DNA of 64,000 nt from Dipteronia dyeriana (lineage: Eukaryota; Streptophyta; Magnoliopsida; Sapindales; Sapindaceae). Numbering within the stretch: the stretch's first letter is position 1; each line of letters starts with the position of its first letter. Below, piece by piece: positions 10,909 to 24,400 of the stretch. The notes beneath the pieces were generated by a model, which was not told the DNA's origin, did no database searches, and was given only the letters and a program-made list of their open reading frames with translations. The stretch spans positions 47,504,706 to 47,568,705 of the forward strand of contig CM065299.1 of the NCBI GenBank assembly GCA_032871835.1, in the 5' to 3' direction. The translations under genes were made by a program, and so were the position numbers.

Positions 10909-12430
10909 TATTGCTGAAATAAATAAAACATTCATTCAGTCATTTATTTAAAACAAGTGCGAGTGCTTTGGCACAAATTTAAACATGATGCATAGAACTA
11001 CCCTAAAACTAGTCACTATACCACGACAATCCAACATACCACAAAGAAGTGCCGTATTAGGGTCGGTCAAGTCTTTGCATGTTGGACCGAAACATTCTCA
11101 ATCAAATGATATTCTAGAATAACTCTTATTCTATATCATTCAACCATCGTTCATTCAGTCTGGTTTTTAATTAACAAACTTAATCAAAACCTTCGTGAGT
11201 GTAACCCACCATTTCAGATCTCACGAGCTTAACTCGAAAATTGCCGTCTTACGGTCGGTCAATCCCGAAATAACCTCAGAAATCCTATCCGTTAGGAAGT
11301 CAACCTTGGTATTGACCTTTGTGGAAACCCTTCTTAGGGAGGACGAAAATAAAGTCATCGCAAGGCCCCACTCGGATATCACGGTGTTGAACTGATGATG
11401 GAGACCGCGGGATATATATGTCCTATATCCCTTTCCCACTCACTATTTTAAAACTACGGTTTTCTATTAACCAATAATGCAGCTATATTCTGCAGGATTA
11501 AACGACTAACTTTAATCAAGTTATCTAGCGCATTAACTAATTAGAAACAAATTCTAATTAACTAATAAATTTTTAATGATTTTTAACAATTAAAAATATG
11601 ATCTATTAGTGAATAATCTAAGCTTTTGTAAACTATTTACTAAGGTCAGATTATTATGTTAGTGTTTACCAAATTTTAACTATTAAAACTCTAACACTTT
11701 AATCGGTTCATTTATTATTAGGTAATTAATCATATTAATCCTAATTACAATAAATGACCCTACAAATCTAACTTATTAAACTTTTTAATAACTAGATTAA
11801 TATTAATGAGAATTACCAAGTTTTCGAACAATTAAAAACTAATATCATTATTCATAGCCAATTATGTATATTGCCCATTTTAATCACATTAAAAAAAATA
11901 CATAAAATATCAGACTATGATGCATGTATGACATATCAAATATATTTGTGTACGCACATCTAATCTAAATGACATGCGTATGCATGGCAATACTTTTATC
12001 ATCACATAATATAAAGCATACATGAATTGACCGAGTACTGTGGATTATTTAACCTAAAAATTGGAATCTAAAATTACAAAAATTTCCCAAGGCATTTCTT
12101 GGTCTTCTAGTAACTTCAGATATCTTCCAGTCTCTTCAGCTCACTCCGATTCAACTCATTAATCCATCTTCTCGATTTTTTTAGGTCTTCAATATACGTT
12201 ACATTTTTTTTACAATACAATAACTGTATAAAAAAAGTATAAACAAAAAAATAATAATACAACCCTTAAACCCTAAATCCACAGTACCATATAATTAACG
12301 ATCAATCATGTTTTTGTAAACTAAAAAAAAAAAATATACATATAAAAACATCATACAGTCAATTTAAATTGTGCATATAAATTCATACATACAATAGCAT
12401 CGAAAATAATTTCTTGTTCCGAAAATTAAA
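10909..12430 (-). other. Untranslated leader of copia copy 1
   Basis: About 1.5 kb between the primer-binding site and gag. It is homologous to 59378-61138 of copy 2. No convincing gene. A frame of 72 codons (11221-11439, minus) is partly shared with copy 2, where it is interrupted by a stop. The rest is AT-rich and non-coding by eye. Confidence 0.75.
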
Positions 12431-12447
12431 TTGGCTCTGATACCAAT
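12431..12447 (-). promoter_or_regulatory. Primer-binding site (initiator-Met tRNA), copia copy 1
   Basis: The plus strand reads TTGGCTCTGATACCAAT, so the minus strand carries TGGTATCAGAGCC. This is complementary to the 3' end of plant initiator-Met tRNA, the usual primer of plant LTR retrotransposons. It lies two bases from the LTR edge and fixes the element orientation as minus. Confidence 0.95.
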
Positions 12448-14665
12448 TGTTGGAACCCCGTTCACCGGTTACGCAGCGGAACTAGGTTTAAATTTTTTTA
12501 TACAGACCATAATTTGTATCTAGGACCAATGAACTTTGGATTGTAATTATTTTTCGAAACTAATACATACAATATGTAAACACAGGAAATTGTAATCAAT
12601 AAAATTAGAAGAACATATTAACATTTGGAGGCTCCTTCACTTTACGTTATGCTCCTGTCTGAACCAATTTTACCAACGTTTGGAAGCTCTTTCACTTTAC
12701 GATGTGCTCCTGTTTGAACCACTCGATCTTCCTCGCTATCTCTTGGGACTGGTAACTGCGTGTGGGCGCGTCACTGTCTCAAAAACTAGAATGGAGGATG
12801 TAGAGAGAATTGAAGAAACTCTTTCTTCTATGTGTTTCAAAAACACACAAAACATGAAGCAAGATATATATATATATCGCTGCAGACGAAGAAAGATATA
12901 CTGATTCCTTTTTTTTTCTTTCCTTGATTCACGCACCCTAATCTGCTTTTTCCACAATTTTTTTATATATATCACCTATCTACAAATATATATATATCAC
13001 TCACGCCTCTACCAAATAATATAAGTTTAACGCCTTTGCAATATATATATATATATATATATAAATATATATATATATCTTTCTTGTTTCACACCATATG
13101 CATGTGTTTTACGTAAAGTCAAAACACTTTTTTTTTTAATATATAAAACATATAAATCATATATATAAATATATATATATATATATATCCTTATTTGTAT
13201 CCTATACAAATACTTATATATATGCACACACCAATTTGCATCCAATGCAATCTCTTGTGTTATAATTGATATATATCTTTTAATTATTCTTTTCAAATAT
13301 ATCTAATATATTATTCTTTTCAAATATATCTAATATATTAAAAGTGATAATAAGTATTTTAAATTTAAATTTAAATTTAAATACTCAGATAAATGATTTA
13401 GTAAAATAAAATAATCATGTTACTTTATCTTCACCTAAATCCATATATCAACTAACACCCTCCAATTAATAGTTAATTAATAATTCTTAATTATCAATAT
13501 AATTAAATAATCTAATTATTTAATTAATTCAATTATTAACATTCATTAATTAAATAATCTCATTATTCAATTAATTCCCGAATATATACGTGTCACTTTT
13601 GTAACACAATTAATTGGACGATCCAATTAATTAACCGTGACCCTTGTTACCTAAATCGATCGGGCTAGCAAGGGGACCTAATGGACCCACAGTATTTTAA
13701 GCTCCAATAATCCTTGGAATCATTAATTAAACTCTTTAATTAATATTCTTTGATTATTAACTCCGATGTTATTCCACTAAAAACTCGAAGCTGCACTCTC
13801 TCAACTGTAGACGCTTTTACACAGACCGATATAACTCGGTGTCCATCGATATAACTATTGCATATGGTATGATACTCCACAGTAGTTCATAATTAGAGAT
13901 GGGTCATAATGTTCGTTATACCCCTTTAATTACATATATTCTTTAAGTACCATTGATTCTATAATGAACAATAAATCCTATTTCTTCACGGAATTAGGAG
14001 AGCGTTCATATAGTCCAAGCCCCGAATAAACCCTTAAGGGAACTATCATCTACTTCTCACAAGAAGGAGTGGATTCCACTATTGTGTACAAACCTTCCCA
14101 GCCACAATCCAAACCGTAATCCCAACATACGGAGCATATTGATCAGGAAAGGAGTATGACCTCACCAATGGTATATCAAAGACCACGATCTAACATGAAG
14201 GAGTCGATAAGACACTCAGGATTAAGATCAACCACATATAGCTGTCATTAGTTGATATATATGAATCTCATCATTAAACGGATCTTGGTGAGAGATTGTT
14301 ATAGATCATAGCCCAGTCCTATATGATCAAATCATACAAGGTGCCTCCATTCCCATATCTCATATGAATGATTCAGGATAGAATCACCGTACATTACTGA
14401 ATGGACCGCAATTATAGATTAACCACAAATAAAGTACCCATCTTTATTTGCTATCTAAGAACTCTTTTCATTGCACATCTCTTACTGTATCTATCCATAT
14501 ATGACACTCATATACACAGTTCGAGATTACATCTGACAATATTGGATGTTAAATATATTCACAATTTCTAAAATAAAAAACATAACAAGAATGAATTGAA
14601 GTTTTCCATTTATTTATTTCATAAATCTATTTACAAGTTACATCTTTAGGGCTCAAACCCTAACA
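12448..14665 (-). repeat. 5' LTR of copia copy 1
   Basis: A 2218-bp LTR with the same termini as 4962-7128. It is about 50 bp longer, partly because a short AT-rich motif near 13300-13340 is duplicated and the AT tracts differ. AT microsatellites occur at 13041-13078 and about 13165-13188. No coding content. Confidence 0.95.
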
Positions 14666-14670
14666 GATAG
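14666..14670. repeat. Right target-site duplication (GATAG) of the copia element
   Basis: Exact match to 4957-4961, directly after the CAACA terminus. Satellite sequence resumes at once. Confidence 0.95.
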
Positions 14671-15420
14671 AAACCACTTTGACGTTTTGTCCAACGTTAG
14701 AGTTGTTCCCGAGAACCACTCAACCTTAAGAAGGGGAACAACTTTTATTAATTGGAAACCACTCTAATGTTATCTATAATGTCAAAGTTATTCTCAGGAA
14801 TAACTTCTCAATGGGAGCAACTTCAACGTTGATGGAAACCACTATAACTTTCTATCCAACATTAGAGTTGTTCTCGGGAACCACCCAACCTTAACGAGAG
14901 GAACAACTTTTATTTTTTAGAAACTACTCTAACGTTATCTATAACGTCAAAGTTATTCCCGAGAGCAACATCACATTGGTAGTAACTACAACATTGATAG
15001 AAATCATTTTGACTTTCTATCTAACGTTATGGTTGGTCCTGGGAACCAATCAACCTTAACAAGGGGAACAACTTTTATTTTATGGAAACCACTCTAACGT
15101 TATCTTTAATGTCAAAGATTTTCCCGAAAATAACTTTTCTTTGAGAGCAACTTCAACGTTGAAAGAAATCACCATGATGGTCTTTCCAACGTTAGAGTTG
15201 TTCCTAGGAACCACTCAACCATAACAAGGTGAACAACTTTTATTTTTTGGAAACCACTCTAAAATTGTCTAAAACGTCAAAGTTGTTCCTGAAATAACTT
15301 CTCGTTGGGAGCAAATTCAACGTTGGTGGAAACCATTTTGACGTTCTATCCAACGTAAGAGTTGTTCCCGGGAACCACTCAACCTTAACAAGTGGAACAA
15401 CTTTTATTTTTTTGGAAACT

Positions 15421-18400
15421 ACTATATAAAGTTCTTTATAATATCAAAGTTGTTCCCGAGAAAAACTTCTCATTTGGGGCAACATCAAAATTGATGGAAA
15501 CCACTTAAATGTTCCATCCAACATTAGATTTGTTCCTGAGAACCACTCAACCTTAACGAGGGGAACAACTTTAATTTTTTTGGAAAAAACTATAACGTTA
15601 TTTTAAACGTCAAAGTTGTTCTCGAGAACAAATTTTTGTTGGGAGCAACTTTAACGTTGAAGGAAACCACTTTGACGTTCTATCCAACGTTAGAGTTGTT
15701 CCCAGGAACCACTCGACCTTAACAATGGGAACAACTTTTATTTTTTGGAGACTACTCTAATGTTATCTATAACGTAAAAGTTTTTCTCATAAAAAACTTC
15801 TCATTTGGAGAAACTTTAACGTTGACATAAACCACTTCGACTCTCTGACCAAAGTTAGAGTTGTTCCCAGGAACCACTAAACCTTAACAAGGGGGGAAAC
15901 TTTTATTATTTGGAAACAACTCTAACGATATCTATTATGTCAAAGTTATTCTCGGGAATAACTTGTCGTCGGGAGCAACTTCAACGTTGATGGAAACCAC
16001 TTTGACGTTCTATCCATTGTTAGAGTTATTCCTAGGAACCACTGAACATTAACAAGTGGAACAACTTTTATTTTTTTGGAAACACCTATAATGTTATATA
16101 TAACGTCAAAGTTGTTCCCGAGAAAAGTTCTCGTTAGGATCAACTTCAACGCTGTTGGAAATCACTTTAAAGTTATATCTAACGTTAGAGTTGTTCTTGG
16201 GAACCACTCAACCCTAACAAGGGGAAAAACTTTTGTTTTTTGGAAACCACTCTAACGTTATCTATAACATCAAAGTTTCTCCCGAGAACAACTTCTCATC
16301 GGGAGCAACTTCACTGTTGATGGAAACCACTTTGATGTTCTGTACAATGTTAGAGTTGTTCCAGGAGCCACTCAACCATAAGTAGGGGAACAACTTTTAT
16401 TATTTGAAAACCACTCTAACATTATTAATAACGTCAAAGTTACTCTCGGGAAAAACTTCTCGTAGAGAGCAACATCAACGTTGATAGAAACCATTTTGAC
16501 GTTCTGTCTAACGTTAGAGTTGTTCCTAGGAACAACTCTAAACAATGGGAACACCTTTTATTTTTTGGAAACAACTATAACGATATTTATAACGTCAAAG
16601 TTGTTCCCGATAACAACTTCTCGTTGGGAGCAAATTCAACGTTGGTGGAAACCATTTTGACGTTCTATCCAACGTTAGAGTTGTTCTCGGGAACCACTTA
16701 ACCTTAACAAGTGGATCAACTTTTATTTTTTTGGAAACTACTATATAAAGTTATTTATAATATCAAAGTTTTTCCCGAGAAAAACTTCTCGTTCGGGGCA
16801 ACATCAACATTGATGGAAACCACTTTGATGTTCTATCTAACGTTAGAGTTGTTGTCGGGAACCACTTAGTCTTAAGAAGGGGAACAACAATTATTTTTTG
16901 GAAACCACTTTTACGTTATCGATAAAGTCAAAGTTGTTCTCAGGAACAACTTCTCGTTTGGAGCAAATTCAACATTTATAGAAACCACTTTGACATTCTA
17001 TACAACGTTAGCGTTGTACAGGAACCACTGAAAGTTAACAAGGGGAACAACATTTATTTTTTAGAAACCACTCGAGCGTTATCTATAACGTCAAAGTTGT
17101 TCCCGAGAATAACTTCTCGTGTAGAACAACTTTGACGTTCTATCCAACGTTAGAGTTGTTCTCAGAACGTCAAAGTTGTTCTCAGGAAAAACTCAATCTA
17201 AAAAAGGGGAACAACTTTTATTTTGTTGAAACCACTATAATTTTATCTATAACTTCAAATTTGTTGCTGGAAACAACTTCTCGTTAGGAGCAACATTAAC
17301 GTTGATGGCAACCACTTTGATGTTCTATCCAACATTAGAGTTGTTCCCAGGAATCGCTCGACCTTAACAAGGGGAACAACTTTTATTTTTCAAAACTACT
17401 CTAACATTATCTATAAAGTCAAAGCTTTTCCCAGAAATAACTTCTCGATTGGAGCAACTTTAACGTTGATAGAAACCACTTTGACGTTCAGTCCAACGTT
17501 AAAGTTGTTCCCGGGAACCACTCAATCATAACAAGGAGAACAAATTTTATTATTTGGAAACCACTCTAACGTTATGTATTTTGTCAAAGTTATTATCAGG
17601 AATAACTTCTCGTTGGGAGCAACTTCAACGTTGATGGAAACCACTTTGACATTCTATCCATTGTTAGAGTTGTTCCCACGAACCACTCAACCTTAACAAG
17701 TGGAACAACTTTTATTTTTTTGGAAACAACTATAACGTTATATATAATATCAAAGTTGTTCCCGAGAACAACTTCTTGTTGGGTGCAACAACAACATTGA
17801 TGGAAATCACTTTGACGTTCCATCCAACGTTAGAGTTGTTCTCGGGAACCACTCAACCTTAACGAGGGGAACAACTTTTATTTTTTTGGAAAAAACTATA
17901 ACGTTATATATAATATCAAAGTTGTTCCCGAGAACAACTTCTCGTTGGGGGCAACATCAGCATTGATGGAAACCACTTTGACGTTCCATCCAACGTTAGA
18001 GTTGTTCTCGGGGAACCACTCAACCTTAACGAGGGGAACAACTTTTATTTTTTTGGAAAAGACTATAACGTAATTTATAACGCAAAAGTTGTTCTCGAGA
18101 ACAACTTCTTATTGGGAAAAACTTCAACGTTGATGGAAACCACCTTGACGTTCTATTCAATGTTAGAGTTGTTCCTAGGAACCACTCGACCTTAACAATG
18201 GGAACAACTTTTATTTTTTGGAAACTACTCTAACGTTATCTATAACGTCAAAGTTTTTCTCAGAAATAACTTCTCGTTTGGAGCAACTTTAACGCTGATA
18301 AAAACCACTTTGACATTCTGTCCAACGTAAGAGTTGTTCCCGGGAACAACTCAATCTTAATAAGGGGGGCAACTTTTATCGTTTGGAAACCACTCTAACG

Positions 18401-21400
18401 ATATCTATTATTTTAAAGTTATTCTCGGGAATAACTTTTCGTTGGGAGCAGCTTCAATGTTAATGGAAACCACTTTGACGTTCTATCCAATGTTAGAGTT
18501 ATTCCCGGGAACCACTTAACCTTAGAAAGTAGAACAACTTTTATTTTTATGGAAAAAACAATAACGTTATATGTAACGCCAAAGTTGTTCCCGAGAACAA
18601 CTTCTCATTGGGATCAACTTTAACGTTGATAGAAATCAATTTGAAATTCTATCCAACGTTAGAGTTGTTCGTGGGAACCACTCAACCTTAACAAGTGGAA
18701 CAACTTCTATTTTTTTGGAAACAACTATAACGTTATTTATAATATCAAAGTTGTTCCCAGAACAAATTCTAGTTGGTAGCAACTTCAACATTGATGGAAA
18801 CCACTTTGACGTTCCATCCAACGTTAGAGTTGTTACCGGGAACCACTCAACCCTAACAAGAGGAACAACTTTTATTTTTTGGAAACCACTCTAACGTTAT
18901 CTATAACGTCAAAGTTTCTCCCGAGAACAACTTCCATTCGGGAGCAACTTCAACGTTGATGGAAACCACTTTGATGTTCTGTACAATGTTAGAGTTGTTC
19001 CCAGGAGCCTCTCAACCTTAAGTAGGGGAAAAACTTTTATTATTTGGAAACACATCTAACGTTACTAATAACGTCAAAGTTACTCTCGGGATTAACTTCT
19101 CGTTGGGAGCAACATCAACGTTGATAGAAACCATTTTAACGTTCTATCTAGCGTTAAAGTCTTTCCCAAGAACCACTCGACCTTAACAAAGGGAAAAAAT
19201 TTTATTTTTTGGAAACAACTATAACGTTATATAACGTCAAAGTTGTTCCCGATAACAACTTATCATTGGGAGCAATTTCAACGTTTGTGGAAAAAATTTT
19301 GACGTTCTATCCAACCTTAGAGTTGTTCTTGGGAACCACTCAACCCTAACAAGAGGAACAATTTTTTTTTTTTAAACCACTCTAACGTTATCTATAACGT
19401 CAAAGTTGTTCCCGAGAACAACTTCTCATTGGGAACAACTTCATTGTTGAAGGAAACCACTTTGACGTTCTATCTAACGTTAGGGTTGTTCCTGGGAACC
19501 AATCAACCTTAACAAGGGGAACAACATTTATTTTGTGGAAACCACTCTAACGTTATCTTTAATGTCAAAGTTGTTCTGGGAAATAACTTCTCTTTGGGAG
19601 TAACTTCAACTTTGATAGAAACCACCCTGACGGTCTATCCAACGTTAGAGTTGTTCCCGGGAACCACTCAACCTTAATAAGGTGAACAACTTTTATTTTT
19701 TTGAAACCACTCAAACGTTATCTAAAACTTCAAAAATGTTCCCGAAACAACTTCTCATTGGGAGCAACTAAAAGATTAACGGAAACTACTTTGAACTACT
19801 ATCCAACGTTAGAGTTGTTGCCGGGAACCAATTAGCCTTAAGAAGGGGAACAACCTTTATTTCTTGGAAACCACTCTAATTTTATCAATAACGTCAAAGT
19901 TGTTCTAAGGAAAAACTTCTCGTTTGGAGCAACTTCAACATTGATGGAAACAACATTGACGTTCTATCAAATGTTAGAGTTGTTAACGGGAACTACTCAA
20001 CCTTAACAAGGAGAACAACTTTTATTTTTTGGAAACCACTATAACATTATCTATAACGTCAAATTTGTTGATGGAAACAACTTCTCATTAGGAGAAACAT
20101 CAACGTTGATGGCAACCACTTTCACATTCTATCCAACATTAGATTTGTTTCCAGGAACCACTCGACCTTAACAAGGGGAACAATTTTTAGTTTTTGGAAA
20201 CTACTCTAACAATATCTATAACGTCAAAGTTTTTCCTGAAAACAACTTCTCATTTGGAGCAACTTTAACAATGACAGAAACCACTTTGTCATTCAGTCCA
20301 ACATTAGAGTTGTTCCCGAGAACCACTCAAGTTTAAGAAGGGGAACAAATTTTATTATTTGGAAACCACTCTAACTTTATCTATTATGTCAAAATTATTC
20401 GCGGAAATAACTTCTCGTTGGGAGCAACTTCAACGTTGATGGAAACCACTTTGACATTCTATCCATTGTTAAAGTTGTTCCCGGGAACCACTCAACCTTA
20501 ACAAGTGGAACAACTTTAATTTTTTTGGAAACAACTATAACTTTATATATAACGTCAAAGTTGTTTCCGAGAACAACTTCTCGTTTGGGGCAACTTGAAC
20601 GTTGATGGAAACCACTTTGACGTTCTATCCAACGTTAGAGTTGTTCTCGGGAACCACTCAACCTTAACAAGTGGAACAACTTTTATTTTTTTGGAAACTA
20701 CTATATAAAGTTATTTATAATATCAAAGTTGTTCCCGAGAAAAACTTCTCGTTGTGGGCAACATCAACATTGATGGAAACCACTTTAACGTTCCATCCAA
20801 CATTAGATTTGTTCCCGAGAACCACTCAACCTTAACGAGGGGAACAACTTTACTTTTTTTGGAAAAAACTATAACGTTATTTTAAACGTCAAAGTTGTTC
20901 TCGAGAATAACTTTTTGTTGGGAGCAACTTTAACATTGAAGGAAACCACTTTGACGTTCTATCCAACGTTAGAGTTGTTCCCAGGAACCACTCGACCTTA
21001 ACAATGGGAACAACTTTTATTTTTGGGAACTACTCTAATGTTATTTATAACGTAAAAGTTTTTCACAGAAACAACTTTTCGTTTGGAGCAACTTTAACGT
21101 TGATAGAAACCACTTCGACTCTCTGACAAAAGTTAGAGTTGTTCCGAGGAACCACTAAACCTTAACAATGGGGGAAACTTTTATTATTTGGAAACCACTC
21201 TAACGATATCTATTATGTCAAAGTTATTCTCGGGAATAACTTATCGTCGGGAGCAACTTCAACGTTGATGGAAACCACTTTGACGTTCTATCCATTGTTA
21301 GAGTTATTTCTAGTAACCACTGAACATTAACAAGTGGAACAACTTTTATTTTTTTGGAAACACCTATAACGTTATATATAACATCAAAGTTGTTCCCAAG

Positions 21401-24400
21401 AAAAAGTTCTCGTTAGGATCAACTTCAACGCTGTTGGAAATCACTTTAAAGTTATATCCAACGTTAGAGTTGTTCTTGGGAACCACTCAACCCTAACAAG
21501 GGGAACAACTTTTATTTTTTGGAAACCACTCTAACATTATCTATAACGTCAAAGTTTCTCCCGAGAACAACTTCTCAACGGGAGCAACTTCACTGTTGAT
21601 GGAAACCACTTTGATGTTCTGTACAATGTTGGAGTTGTTCCCAGGAGCCACTCAACCATAAGTAGAGGAACAACTTATATTATTTGAAAACCACTCTAAC
21701 GATATCTATTATGTCAAAGTTATTCTCGGGAATAACTTATCGTCGGGAGCAACTTCAACGTTGATGGAAACCACTTTGACGTTCTATCCATAGTTAGAGT
21801 TATTCCTAGTAACCACTGAACATTAACAAGTGGAACAACTTTTATTTTTTTGGAAACACCTATAACGTTATATATAACATCAAAGTTGTTCCCAAGAAAA
21901 AGTTCTCGTTAGGATCAACTTCAACGCTGTTGGAAATCACTTTAAAGTTATATCCAACGTTAGAGTTGTTCTTGTGAACCACTCAACCCTAACAAGGGGA
22001 ACAACTTTTATTTTTTGGAAACTACTCTAACATTATCTATAACGTCAAAGTTTCTCCCGAGAACAACTTCTCAACGGGAGCAACTTCACTGTTGATGGAA
22101 ACCACTTTGATGTTCTGTACAATGTTGGAGTTGTTCCCAGGAGCCACTCAACCATAAGTAGAGGAACAACTTTTATTATTTGAAAACCACTCTAACGTTA
22201 TTAATAACGTCAAAGTTACTCTCGGGAAAAATTTCTCGTAAGGAGCAACATCAACGTTGATAGAAACCATTTTGACGTTCTATCTAACGTTAGAGTTGTT
22301 CCTAGGAACAACTCTAAACAATGGGAACAACTTTTATTTTTTGGAAACAACTATAACGATATTTCTAACGTCAAATTTTTCGCGATAACAACTTCTCGTT
22401 GGGAGCAAATTCAACGTTGGTGGAAACCATTTTGACGTTCTATCCAACGTTAGAGTTGTTCTCGGGAACCACTCAATCTTAACAAGTGGAACAACTTTTT
22501 TTTTTTTGGAAACCACTATATAAAGTTATCTATAGTATCAAAGTTGTTCCCGAGAAAAACTTCTCGTTGGGGGCAATATCAACATTGATGGAAACGACTT
22601 AAACGTTCCATCCAACATTAGATTTGTTCCCGAGAACCACTCAACCTTAACGAGGGGAACAACTTTAATTTTTTTGGAAAAAACTATAACGTTATTCTAA
22701 ACGTCAAAGTTGTTCTCGAGAACAACTTTTTGTTGGGAGCAACTTTAACGTTGAAGGAAACCACTTTGACGTTCTATCCAACGTTAGAGTTGTTCCCGGG
22801 AACCACACGACCTTAACAATGGGAACAACTTTTATTTTTTGGAAACTACTCTAATGTTATCTATAACCTAAAAGTTTTTCTCAGAAAAACCTTCTCATTT
22901 GGAGCAACTTTAACGTTGATAGAAACCACTTCGACTCTCTGACCAAAGTTAGAGTTGTTCCCAGGAACCACTAAACCTTAACAATGGGGGAAACTTTTAT
23001 TATTTGGAAACCACTCTAACGATATCTATTATGTCAAAGTAATTCTCGGGAATAACTTGTCGTCGGGAGCAACTTCAACATTGATGGAAACCACTTTGAC
23101 GTTCTATCCATTGTTAGAGTTATTCTAGGAACCACTGAACATTAACAAGTGGAACAACTTTTATTTTTTGAAACACCTATAACGTTATATATAACGTCAA
23201 AGTTGTTCAAGAGAAAAAGTTCTCGTTAGGATCAACTTCAACGCTGTTGGAAATCACTTTAAAGTTATATCCAACGTTAGAGTTGTTCTTGGGAACCACT
23301 CAACCCTAACAAGGGGAAAAACTTTTATTTTTTGGAAACCACTCTAACGTTATCTATAACGTCAAAGTTTCTCCCGAGAACAACTTCTCATGGGGAGCAT
23401 TTTCACTGTTGATGGAAACCACTTTGATGTTCTGTACAATGTTGGAGTTGTTCCCAGGAGCCACTCAACCATAAGTAGGGGAACAACTTTTATTATATGA
23501 AAACCACTCTAACGTTGTTAATAACGTCAAAGTTACTCTCAGGAAAAACCTTTTCATAGTGAGCAACATCAACGTTGATAGAAACCATTTTGACGTTCTA
23601 TCTAACGTTAGAGTTTTTCCTAGGAACAACTCTAAACAATGGGAACAACTTTTATTTTTTGGAAACAACTATAACGATATTTATAACGTCAAAGTTGTTC
23701 CCGATAACAACTTCTCGTTGGGAGCAAATTCAACGTTGGTGGAAACCATTTTGACATTCTATCCAATGTTAGAGATGTTCTCGGGAACCACTCAACCTTA
23801 GCAAGTGGAACAACTTTTATTTTTTTGGAAACTACTGTATAAAGTTCTTTATAATATCAAAGTTGTTCCCAAGAAAAACTTCTCGTTGGGGGCAACATCA
23901 ACATTGATGGAAACCACTTAAACGTTCCATCCAACATTAGATTTGTTCCCGAGAACCACTCAACCTTAACGAGGGGAACAACTTTAATTTTTTTGGAAAA
24001 AACTATAATGTTATTTTAAACGTCAAAGTTGTTCTCAAGAACAACTTTTTGTTGGGAGCAACTTTAACGTTGAAGGAAACAACTTTGAAGTTCTATTCAA
24101 CGTTAGATTTATTCCCAGGAACCACTTGACCTTAACAATGGGAACAACTTTTATTTTTTGGAAACTACTCTAATGTTATTTATAACGTAAAAGTTTTTCA
24201 CAGAAACAACTTTTCGTTTGGAGCAACTTTAACGTTGATAGAAACCACTTCGACTCTCTGACAAGAGTTAGAGTTGTTCCCGGGAACCACTAAACCTTAA
24301 CAAGGGGGGAAACTTTTATTATTTGGAAACCACTCTAACGATATCTATTATGTCAAAGTTATTCTCGGGAATAACTTGTCGTCGGGAGCAACTTCAACGT
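15421..24400 (+). repeat. 8-monomer higher-order repeat (period about 1320 bp)
   Basis: Private monomer variants recur at multiples of eight units. ACTATATAAAG (or ACTGTATAAAG) is at 15421, 16739, 20699, 22514 and 23834, with spacings of 1318, 3960 (3 x 1320), 1815 (1320 + 495) and 1320. The variant GCTGTTGGAAATCACTT is at 16151, 21430, 21926, 23243 and 24563, with spacings of 5279 (4 x 1320), 496, 1317 and 1320. AACAATGGGAAC variants at 22317, 23635 and 24955 give 1318 and 1320. The copies between about 17.5 and 20 kb are more diverged and I could not phase them with confidence. Confidence 0.87.
21200..22191 (+). repeat. Recent 3-monomer tandem duplication (about 496 bp x 2)
   Basis: Two adjacent, nearly identical segments meet at about 21695/21696. 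The marker TTCTCGGGAATAACTTATCG is at 21227 and 21723, and GCTGTTGGAAATCACTT is at 21430 and 21926, both 496 bp apart. It adds three monomers to one 8-mer copy and explains the 1815-bp spacing seen there. Confidence 0.9.

Larger units (their letters stand above)
4962..14665 (-). mobile_element. Complete but inactive Ty1/copia LTR retrotransposon (copy 1)
   Basis: A 9704-bp element read on the minus strand. It has a 5' LTR at 12448-14665, a PBS for initiator-Met tRNA at 12431-12447, a leader of about 1.5 kb, gag, then protease, integrase, reverse transcriptase and RNase H (the Ty1/copia order), and a 3' LTR at 4962-7128. The LTRs have TG...CA ends and are flanked by a perfect 5-bp duplication. 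Several frameshifts, in-frame stops and a deletion of about 100 bp disable it. In the first 190 or so bases the two LTRs differ at about one base in ten, with many C/T and G/A changes, so the insertion is not recent. The LTRs are long for copia. I do not assign a named lineage. Confidence 0.96.

Noticed and set aside
12431..12447. A tRNA gene at the primer-binding site
   Set aside because: Only the complement of the tRNA 3' end is present; no cloverleaf sequence surrounds it.
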